Origin: Bacillota bacterium
Lineage (GTDB): Bacteria; Bacillota; UBA4882; UBA8346
Assembly (NCBI GenBank): GCA_003501365.1
Contig: DNPP01000295.1
Location: forward strand, 2,922-15,495
Direction of reading: 5' to 3'
DNA: 12,574 bases
The translations under genes and the position numbers were made by a program. Positions 7,155-12,574 of this stretch are shown in pieces; positions within the stretch are counted from its first letter, which is position 1, and the number at the start of each line of letters is the position of its first letter. Below the pieces are notes generated by a model. The model saw nothing but the letters and a program-made list of their open reading frames with translations, ran no database searches and was not told the DNA's origin.

Positions 7155-7816
7155 CAGCCTACCCCCTCGGATTCATAAATGGATTGGTTTTCTTTTGCAG
7201 CACTACTCGGGCTGAGGGCAACGAGTCCACTATCGGCCAATTCAAAAACTCCGGTCGGTGCAGCGACCTTCAACATTTGATTGGTTAGTATGAGCATTCC
7301 CCGATTTTGTTTGGCAAGAATTTCAACCAACCGGTAAAACAAAATGCTCAAAGACTGGTCCAACCCGTAAGTAGGCTCATCAAAAATAATAAGCGGAGTG
7401 TTCTGAACAACCGCACAAGCGATCTGCAGCATTTTCCGTAAACTGGACGGAAGATTTTTTGCTTTAGTATTCTCCCAACCGGTCAGTCCGGTCCAATTAA
7501 GAATCTCCCTTCTATTTTCAGCGCGATTGTCATTAATTGCAGCCATAAAATCTAAATTTTCCTGCACGGTAAGATCCGTATATAAGGTGAAATGCTGGGT
7601 AACAATTGCAACCGGTACTTGTCGCCCTACAAAACCTTGACTTGGTTTTTTGAGACCGCACAGGGTATCCCCCAGTGAACTCTTTCCAGAACCGCTATTC
7701 CCAATAATAACCACGATATCCCCGCTACTGACTGTCAGATTGACATTTTTAAACAGCCAGTTGGAACGGCCCTTACCGCGCAGTCCCAGATTCTGGGCTT
7801 GAAGCAGGCTATTCAT
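7154..7816 (-). CDS. ABC transporter ATP-binding protein with degenerate signature and H-loop
   Basis: A 220-residue nucleotide-binding subunit for the adjacent permease, acting on the cytoplasmic face. Walker A is intact (GNSGSGKSS, 39-47), the Q-loop Gln74 is present (VTQHFTLYTDLT), and Walker B with catalytic glutamate is intact (IIFDEP, Asp146/Glu147) followed by a D-loop GLD. The signature, usually LSGGQ (LPLG-like in the YbhF drug-export group), reads LPSSLRKM at 122-129, so both glycines are missing. The H-loop, usually S/T-T-H, reads LTNQM at 177-181, putting Asn179 in place of the His. Related YbhF proteins carry two ATPase domains in one chain of nearly 600 residues; here there is one, so a homodimer is expected. 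The start has AAGAAGG nine bases upstream. A 103-base gap separates it from the adaptor gene; the 3' end overlaps the permease start. Confidence 0.9.
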   Translation of the reverse strand: MNSLLQAQNLGLRGKGRSNWLFKNVNLTVSSGDIVVIIGNSGSGKSSLGDTLCGLKKPSQGFVGRQVPVAIVTQHFTLYTDLTVQENLDFMAAINDNRAENRREILNWTGLTGWENTKAKNLPSSLRKMLQIACAVVQNTPLIIFDEPTYGLDQSLSILFYRLVEILAKQNRGMLILTNQMLKVAAPTGVFELADSGLVALSPSSAAKENQSIYESEGVG

Positions 7817-7919
7817 GACCCATTACCTTCTTTCAGCTAATATCAATTTTAAATTTATCATATATGGCTTCATTTGCCGAAATGGTCTTTACCTAAAAAG
7901 TCCGTTTTCATTTCATGCC

Positions 7920-8732
7920 TCAGGGCTTGAGATTCACTTCAGCCGTCATTCCCGGTCTTAATAGATTATCGGAGTTATCCAGTTTAATTTTCACTTGAAA
8001 AGCCACCATATCCTTTTCACCTTTTTCCTGGATCGCCCGTTCTGTGGCATAACTGGGTTTAGCGGCAATAAAAGTAACTTCGCCGTTATATATTTTATGG
8101 GGCACACCAATGACTTGCACCGGAACTTTAACGCCGACCCTATATTGGTTGATGGCGCTTTCGCGGACCTTTAGATTAACCCAAACATCCTGCATATTAG
8201 TAATAGTTACCAGCGGCATGCCGGAAGAAACCATTTCTCCTCTTTCCACCGACTTGGAAGTAATGACCCCGGCAACCGGCGCTTTGACCGTGGAATCATT
8301 GATGTAGCTCATGACTTCATCATATCCGGCTTGCGCTTGCCGCAGATCAGCCCGGGCCATATCCAATTTCTGTTGAGGCAAAACACCTTCGTTATATAGT
8401 TGACTCAACCGGTTATAGGTAACTTTGGCTAAATCCAATACTGCTTTTACCTGATTTGATTTCGCCTCAATATTTTCGGCTTCCATTACTGCGATCGTCT
8501 GGCCCGCAGTGACTTCCTGGCCTTCTTCCACATTAATTGATGCGACGCGGCCTGGTATTTTCACGTTGACATCGGTTTCGGTCGCTTCAACATTACCGGT
8601 TATCTGAAGCGGTTCGCCGGAAAAATCCGACACCGCCTGACTGCTACGGTTAAAGTTAAGTAATAGAAAGCCTGAAACTGCGGCTATTAAAATGACGAAA
8701 AAGGCTCCGACAATAATTCCTGCTTTTTTCAT
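7920..8732 (-). CDS. HlyD/YbhG-family periplasmic adaptor (membrane fusion protein)
   Basis: A 270-residue adaptor that would link the inner-membrane ABC pump to the outer-membrane channel. It has an N-terminal membrane anchor (about 4-26, no lipobox cysteine), a first lipoyl half with GNVEA and IPGRVASINVEEGQEV (about 44-80), a short coiled-coil hairpin (about 86-147), the second lipoyl half VKAPVAGVITSKSVERGEMV (149-168), and a beta-barrel domain ending in RPGMTAEVNLKP. This order and these motifs are those of HlyD_D23/biotinyl-lipoyl-like efflux adaptors, with YbhG the closest arrangement I know. The helical hairpin is short for the family, which should give a short reach to the TolC-type partner. 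The start is fixed by AAGGAG about ten bases upstream; the gap to the outer-membrane factor gene is 16 bases, so co-transcription is near certain. Confidence 0.93.
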   Translation of the reverse strand: MKKAGIIVGAFFVILIAAVSGFLLLNFNRSSQAVSDFSGEPLQITGNVEATETDVNVKIPGRVASINVEEGQEVTAGQTIAVMEAENIEAKSNQVKAVLDLAKVTYNRLSQLYNEGVLPQQKLDMARADLRQAQAGYDEVMSYINDSTVKAPVAGVITSKSVERGEMVSSGMPLVTITNMQDVWVNLKVRESAINQYRVGVKVPVQVIGVPHKIYNGEVTFIAAKPSYATERAIQEKGEKDMVAFQVKIKLDNSDNLLRPGMTAEVNLKP

Positions 8733-8748
8733 AATTGAGTTTCTCCTT

Positions 8749-10176
8749 TCATTGTCCGATCGCTTTTTGTAATTGGGCTAAAGCGATATTATACATGCTT
8801 AATGCCTGGGTATAATTGGTTTTGGCCTGGGTTAATCCGACCTCGGCATCAATTCGTTCAAGGGACGAACTAAGACCGGCTTTGTAACTGACATCTGCCA
8901 TATGCAAGGTTTCCTCCGCTTGATCCATACTTTTGTCAGCAACTTGAATCGTTTGCAAGGCTACTTGGAGATTGCGATACGCTTGCTCCACATCCAGCTT
9001 TATGGCCCGGTTGGTCAACTCCTGGGCGGTTTGAGCCTGCTTGACAACTTCCTCGGCTTCCTTTACCTGATTGTGAATTTGTCCGCCGTCAATCAACTTC
9101 ATAGTGGCCACGATACCAATTTGATTTTCCGGGTCCGGATTATATGGGGTAAAGTCTTCATGTTTGGCCTGCAAAGCAACTAAAGGTCTGCCGGCACTCT
9201 TGGCAACTTCCAAATTTTGTTTGGCCATTTCCACTTTTGCCTGTATAGCGGCTACTTCCGGCCGGTTGGCCAAAGCCTTTTCCTGGCAAGTTGACAAATC
9301 CATTTGGAACGGTTCATATTTTACACTATCAACCAGGTTATATTTGGTTTCCAGACTGATGCCCATTGTGAAATTTAAGGCCATGTTGGCTAGTTCCAGT
9401 CCATTTTGGGCCATTAATAATTTTTGCTTTAAATCGGCCAACTTCACTTCGGCCCGCTTTACGTCCAGTTTAGCGACCATTCCGGCCCTGCAATAGGCAT
9501 CCGCTTCCTTGACGTGATTTGCCATGTCATCCACAGCCTGTTGCAGGGTTTCCACCAGATGCTGAGTGAATATTACGGTATAGTAAGCTTTCTTCACTTC
9601 AAAAACTAAATTTTGGTCTGCTGCGCTTAAATTGGCCTTGGCATACCCCTGGTTGGCTTTAGCCTGTTTATTTAAGGCCGTCAGTTTATTGCCGGTATAA
9701 AGGGGTTGTTGCAAAACTAAGTCCCAACCGTAATAGTTCAAACTTTGATCAGGTAAAGCAACATAAGTTAATCCATTACTTCCTACCAAACCACTAACAT
9801 AAGGATCATAAGCGCCCGCTGCTGTCGCCCATTTCACTAAGCCATTATTCAATTCCGCTATATTCGTTGCTAATGCAACACTAGTCGGCACTTCATTATA
9901 ATGGGTATAACCGGCTTCCAAAGTTAATTTGGGCCAGTAACCCGACTGGGCCTGTTTCAATTTATCCTGGGCAATCGCAACATCACCTTGGGTGATTTGC
10001 CGCTGCAAACTATTTTCCATCGCGATTTTAACAGCCTGATCCAGCGTGAGTACCTGGGGCTCATTTGCAGCGCTTACAAAATTACTACTGCCTAAAATCG
10101 TCATACTTAGGACCAATAAAGCAGTAAAAATAACGAATATTCCTTTGGCGTGCGTGCGCACCACCTTTTTTCCCAT
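8749..10176 (-). CDS. TolC-family outer-membrane efflux channel (OMF)
   Basis: The product (475 residues from this start) has a signal peptide (MGKKVV, hydrophobic about 13-29, likely cleavage after FVSA at about 36) and two repeated OEP domains. Each begins with a helix of the type LDQAVKIAMENSLQRQ (about 45-60) or CQEKALANRPEVAAIQ (about 302-317), with long coiled-coil stretches between; GYWPKLTLEAGYTHYNE and PLYTGNK are typical beta-barrel/entry motifs. The family forms trimeric tunnels across the outer membrane and periplasm. I chose ATG 10176, not ATG 10206: AAAAGGAG lies nine bases before 10176, and the upstream ATG falls directly at a perfect -10 box, so it would not be transcribed from that promoter. 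It stands between the TetR gene and the adaptor gene. Its presence is the main evidence that the host has an outer membrane. Confidence 0.94.
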   Translation of the reverse strand: MGKKVVRTHAKGIFVIFTALLVLSMTILGSSNFVSAANEPQVLTLDQAVKIAMENSLQRQITQGDVAIAQDKLKQAQSGYWPKLTLEAGYTHYNEVPTSVALATNIAELNNGLVKWATAAGAYDPYVSGLVGSNGLTYVALPDQSLNYYGWDLVLQQPLYTGNKLTALNKQAKANQGYAKANLSAADQNLVFEVKKAYYTVIFTQHLVETLQQAVDDMANHVKEADAYCRAGMVAKLDVKRAEVKLADLKQKLLMAQNGLELANMALNFTMGISLETKYNLVDSVKYEPFQMDLSTCQEKALANRPEVAAIQAKVEMAKQNLEVAKSAGRPLVALQAKHEDFTPYNPDPENQIGIVATMKLIDGGQIHNQVKEAEEVVKQAQTAQELTNRAIKLDVEQAYRNLQVALQTIQVADKSMDQAEETLHMADVSYKAGLSSSLERIDAEVGLTQAKTNYTQALSMYNIALAQLQKAIGQ

Positions 10177-10185
10177 CCAATATCG

Positions 10186-10193
10186 CTCCTTTT
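10186..10193 (-). promoter_or_regulatory. Ribosome site deciding the start of the outer-membrane factor
   Basis: AAAAGGAG on the - strand with a nine-base spacer to the ATG at 10176. The ATG at 10206, ten codons upstream, has no such site. Confidence 0.8.
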
Positions 10194-10204
10194 GACTTAT
10201 ATTC

Positions 10205-10233
10205 ATTATATGACCTTTGGTCGAATATTTATA
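10205..10233 (-). promoter_or_regulatory. Internal promoter of the efflux genes with operator palindrome in its spacer
   Basis: On the - strand a perfect TATAAT lies at 10210-10205, with an AT-rich, weak -35 (TATAAA at 10233-10228) 17 bases upstream. The palindrome GACCAAAGGTC (10222-10212, arms GACC/GGTC) lies entirely within that spacer, a common place for TetR-family repression. It resembles the palindrome in front of tetR (GACTTATAGTC). The promoter lies between the tetR stop and the tolC start. Confidence 0.55.
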
Positions 10234-10242
10234 AAAAAAATA

Positions 10243-10878
10243 TTATCTTTCGGCAAGTACCGATTCATCGTGGATAATGCCTTTTAAAATTAAACGAAAC
10301 AATGTATCCCTGTAATTGGACAGGTCTTCTTTAATCTGTCCCATCTCCGATTGGACGATGAGTCCTAGAATCAATCCAATCACAACCTTGGCCATTCTCT
10401 CCACATCAAAGCTGTCGCTCTCCCCTCGATCAATGCCTCCTTGTAACACTTGGCCTACCAGCCGGGTCCATTCCGCAGTTTTTCCTTTTAACCCGCGTAA
10501 TATTTCGGCCATGCCGACCGATGGCTGCTGATCAACCTGCACAAACAAGGCCTTGATAAAGCCGCGCCGCTCCCGATTATATTTGATAAATGTATCATAA
10601 AGCTTCGATAAGGCATCCTCAGCAGTAGTTGAATTCTCAATCGCCTCAACCATCCATTTCTCCAAAACTTCAAATTCGGATTCCAAAATAGCAATATATA
10701 TTTCGTCTTTACTTTTAAAGTAAGAGTATATCGTCCCTTTGCCCAATTCGGCCAGGGCAGCAATTTCATCAACTGTGGTTGATTCAAATCCTTTATCCCG
10801 GAATAGTTCTTTAGCCGCTTCAAGGATCGCGTCCCGCCTCATTTGTTGTTCACGCTCTCTTCTGGTCGCTACCGTCAA
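10243..10878 (-). CDS. TetR/AcrR-family transcriptional regulator of the export operon
   Basis: A 211-residue regulator. The N-terminal TetR_N domain is clear: RDAILEAAKELFRDKGFESTT, then the helix-turn-helix TTVDEIAALAELGKGTIYSYF (about 34-54) and KSKDEIYIAIL. The C-terminal part (about 75-211) is a helical ligand-binding/dimerisation domain of the usual divergent kind, so the inducer cannot be read. I chose TTG 10878 because AAGGGGGTGA (10893-10884) stands five bases before it; a GTG three codons upstream (10887) lies inside that ribosome site and is less likely, but the difference is only three residues. It is the first gene of the pump operon. Three similar palindromes, two in front of it and one in front of the outer-membrane factor gene, suggest that it represses itself and the pump. 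The arrangement resembles E. coli cecR-ybhG. Confidence 0.93.
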   Translation of the reverse strand: MTVATRREREQQMRRDAILEAAKELFRDKGFESTTVDEIAALAELGKGTIYSYFKSKDEIYIAILESEFEVLEKWMVEAIENSTTAEDALSKLYDTFIKYNRERRGFIKALFVQVDQQPSVGMAEILRGLKGKTAEWTRLVGQVLQGGIDRGESDSFDVERMAKVVIGLILGLIVQSEMGQIKEDLSNYRDTLFRLILKGIIHDESVLAER

Positions 10879-10887
10879 CCAAGTCAC

Positions 10888-11228
10888 CCCCTTCCAAATC
10901 CGAACTTTAGTCTCTTACCGACTATAAGTCGATGTTTATATATTACTCTCACCACCTTTTTCATGCAAGTCTAAATACTTCCATTTAGGTCCGGGAAATC
11001 GTTCTTCCCTATTTTCTTTATATATTCTTGTCTGCTTTCTCCAATTTACACCCGATTTAATAGTAGTTTAATTTAAATAAGAGAGAAAACCAGCACTCTC
11101 AGACCTTTCCCCCACTCGATAGCTTCTGTTAACGTAAAGTTACAATTTAGAGTCCCATTTTGTGCCTTTGCCCCAGTAATCCTCGGTCGCTAAGGAATAT
11201 ACTAATACTATTCTAGGGCGGTGATACA
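10888..11228. other. 341-base divergent intergenic region
   Basis: The region separates the - strand pump operon from the + strand protease gene. The left 80 bases hold the tetR promoter and its palindromes. The right end holds TATACT at 11198-11203, a possible -10 for the protease without a convincing -35, and the protease ribosome site GGGCGGTGA at 11216-11224. Between about 10985 and 11190 I see only AT-rich sequence and a weak 5-base-pair inverted repeat (GAGAG/CTCTC around 11080-11100), and no gene on either strand. Confidence 0.6.
10902..10968 (-). promoter_or_regulatory. tetR promoter with two operator-like palindromes
   Basis: On the - strand TTGCAT (10968-10963), a 17-base spacer and TAATAT (10945-10940) form a moderate promoter. 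Just downstream is the perfect palindrome CGACTTATAGTCG (10931-10919), and 18 bases further, centre to centre, a related imperfect site GACTAAAGTTC (10912-10902). A regulator bound there would cover the expected transcription start. Confidence 0.45.
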
Positions 11229-12574
11229 ATGTTCATCAGAAACAATTGGCGGATAAAGTTGTCGGAACTCTTGCGTCAGCCGGATTTTACCAAAGTGCCC
11301 AATCAGTTACATCATTTTATTATCGAGACCAACGGCTGGTCTAGTGATAAAATCGGTTCCATCATCGAAGCCAATCAAGGCAAGGTCCACCGGGAGATGC
11401 GATTGATACCCTCATTGGTGGTTGAATTCCCCTATTCCTCTTTGGAGGAGCTAGCCAACTTATGGCCTGTTAAAAGGATTTGGCATGATACGCCGGTACA
11501 AATCCGGCTTAATGTGGCCGTCCCATCGGTAGGAGGAGCTACCGTCCATGAACTTGGTTTTAGCGGCAAGGATGTTGCTATTGCCGTAATTGATACCGGT
11601 ATTTATCCGCACCGAGATTTTACCAATCCGGATAATCGGATTATAGGATGGCAGGATATCCTCCATCAAAAAACTGCACCCTACGATGATAACGGCCATG
11701 GCACTCATGTCTCAGGGATAATCGCCGGAAACGGCACATCTTCTCGCGGCAAATATCAGGGAATGGCGCCCCAAGCCCAATTGGTAGTAGTCAAAGCCCT
11801 TGATGAAAACGGCGGCGGTTCCATTTCCAACGTCCTGGCAGGCATCGAATGGTGTCTCGACAATCAAAAGGCGTTAAACATCAGGGCGATTAATATGTCT
11901 TTCGGATCCAAGGCCCAGGAAACTTATATGAAAGATCCCTTATGCAGGGCTACCACTATCGCCTGGAATAAAGGTCTGTTTATTTGCGCAGCAGCCGGTA
12001 ATGAAGGCCCGGATGCCGGGACTATCGATACACCGGGCATCAATCCTAAAGTTCTGACCATCGGAAGTATCGATGATCAGCAAACCCTAACCAACCAGGA
12101 CGATCAATTAAGTCGCAGTTCCAGCCGGGGTCCGACGATTGATAATATTGCTAAACCCAACTTAGTTGCCCCCGGAGCCAACATCACATCCACTTGGACC
12201 AATGGCAATTATCGCAGTCTGAGCGGCACTTCGATGGCAACCCCGATGGTTACCGGCGCAGTAGCCTTGATATGCCAAAAATGGCCCGATTTAAGGCCGG
12301 ATCAAATACGGCAGCTTATCCTCAAAAACGCCCACGATATGGGCTTGGGGCCTGAACTTCAGGGCGCCGGGATCTTAAATGTTGAGGGGCTCTTTGCCTC
12401 CACTCAATCAAGCGCTGTCAATCATGGCGACCTGCGGGATATTTTGGGATACCACCTCATGGAGGCACTGCTGAATCGGATCGGTATCAAACCGACTTTA
12501 TTTAAAAAAAAACGTGATGAGGCCATTAAAAAAACCCTATTGTCGCTGGCAAAATATTATTTAACCTCAAATTC
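11229..12574 (+). CDS. Subtilisin-family (S8) serine protease, AprX-like, no signal peptide; 3' end outside window
   Basis: The frame is open from the ATG to the window edge (448 codons). The ribosome site GGGCGGTGA ends four bases before the start. Residues 1 to about 95 form a propeptide-like region ending in VKRIWHD, similar to I9-type inhibitors. The S8 domain (about 105-390) has the full triad: Asp122 in AVIDTG, His157 in NGHGTHVSG and Ser335 in GTSMATP, plus the oxyanion Asn258 in AAAGNEG. No signal peptide or membrane segment is present, as in the intracellular AprX of Bacillus, so cytoplasmic (or forespore) action is likely rather than secretion. After the catalytic domain a lysine-rich C-terminal extension starts (about 397 onward, with TLFKKKRDEAIKKTL) whose end is not visible. 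The substrate is unknown. It is transcribed divergently from the pump operon, and a functional link to it is not evident. Confidence 0.93.
   Translation, partial: MFIRNNWRIKLSELLRQPDFTKVPNQLHHFIIETNGWSSDKIGSIIEANQGKVHREMRLIPSLVVEFPYSSLEELANLWPVKRIWHDTPVQIRLNVAVPSVGGATVHELGFSGKDVAIAVIDTGIYPHRDFTNPDNRIIGWQDILHQKTAPYDDNGHGTHVSGIIAGNGTSSRGKYQGMAPQAQLVVVKALDENGGGSISNVLAGIEWCLDNQKALNIRAINMSFGSKAQETYMKDPLCRATTIAWNKGLFICAAAGNEGPDAGTIDTPGINPKVLTIGSIDDQQTLTNQDDQLSRSSSRGPTIDNIAKPNLVAPGANITSTWTNGNYRSLSGTSMATPMVTGAVALICQKWPDLRPDQIRQLILKNAHDMGLGPELQGAGILNVEGLFASTQSSAVNHGDLRDILGYHLMEALLNRIGIKPTLFKKKRDEAIKKTLLSLAKYYLTSN

Noticed and set aside
8902..9496. Open frames on the + strand opposite the outer-membrane factor gene
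   Set aside because: Antisense shadows of a clearly coding gene, with no ribosome sites or recognisable protein features.
10177..10206. Longer N terminus of the outer-membrane factor from ATG 10206
   Set aside because: No ribosome site precedes it, it abuts the TATAAT box, and the extra residues only lengthen the signal peptide unnaturally.
10249..10258. CGGCAAGTAC within tetR, similar to the arms of the inverted repeat at 3018/3122
   Set aside because: Ten bases only, inside a coding region that encodes a normal protein end; no flanking similarity, so not evidence of a dispersed repeat.
3220..10888. Shared 13-mer GGGTGACTTGGTT at the starts of the TPR gene (+) and the tetR gene (-)
   Set aside because: A 13-base match between strands in 12.5 kb is expected about once or twice by chance, and part of it is ribosome-site sequence.

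Overview
The window looks like chromosomal DNA from a diderm (two-membrane) member of the Bacillota. This is an inference from content. The gene style is that of low-to-middle-GC Firmicutes: strong AGGAG-type ribosome sites, several TTG starts, a LysM/SleB-type cell-wall hydrolase and a leaderless AprX-like subtilase. On the other hand, one operon encodes a TolC-type outer-membrane channel, which only makes sense with an outer membrane. Spore-forming Negativicutes (Sporomusa/Pelosinus-like) or Limnochordia/Hydrogenispora-like lineages fit; I cannot choose between them from sequence alone.

Left part (1-2936, + strand): the 3' part of a class A penicillin-binding protein (PBP1A type) enters from the left edge with a complete transpeptidase domain and a tandem cysteine module at its C terminus. 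It is followed by a small helical protein of unknown function (1330-1644) and a secreted three-LysM plus SleB-domain wall hydrolase (1884-2837) closed by a strong intrinsic terminator.

Middle (2937-5990): a 300-base non-coding stretch contains a nested inverted-repeat structure. It precedes an 872-residue membrane-anchored protein made almost wholly of 47-residue TPR-like repeats (3238-5856). A GC-rich hairpin separates it from the convergent operon that follows.

Right-centre (5991-10878, - strand): an export operon read right to left, TetR regulator - TolC-like outer-membrane factor - HlyD/YbhG-like periplasmic adaptor - ABC ATPase - ABC-2 permease. This is the gene set of a tripartite ABC efflux pump, comparable to E. 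coli CecR-YbhGFSR but with one ATPase domain and one permease. Three related GAC-N5-GTC-like palindromes lie in front of tetR and in front of tolC. The second one sits inside the spacer of a promoter with a perfect TATAAT, so the regulator probably represses both itself and the pump.

Right edge (11229-12574, + strand): a divergently transcribed subtilisin-family serine protease without signal peptide, open at the window end.

I found no tRNA, rRNA, CRISPR array, insertion sequence or transposase. The most unusual points are the ABC ATPase with degraded signature and H-loop, the exact 47-residue register of the TPR protein, the nested inverted repeats at 3013-3138, the operator set of the pump, and the duplicated cysteine module of the PBP.
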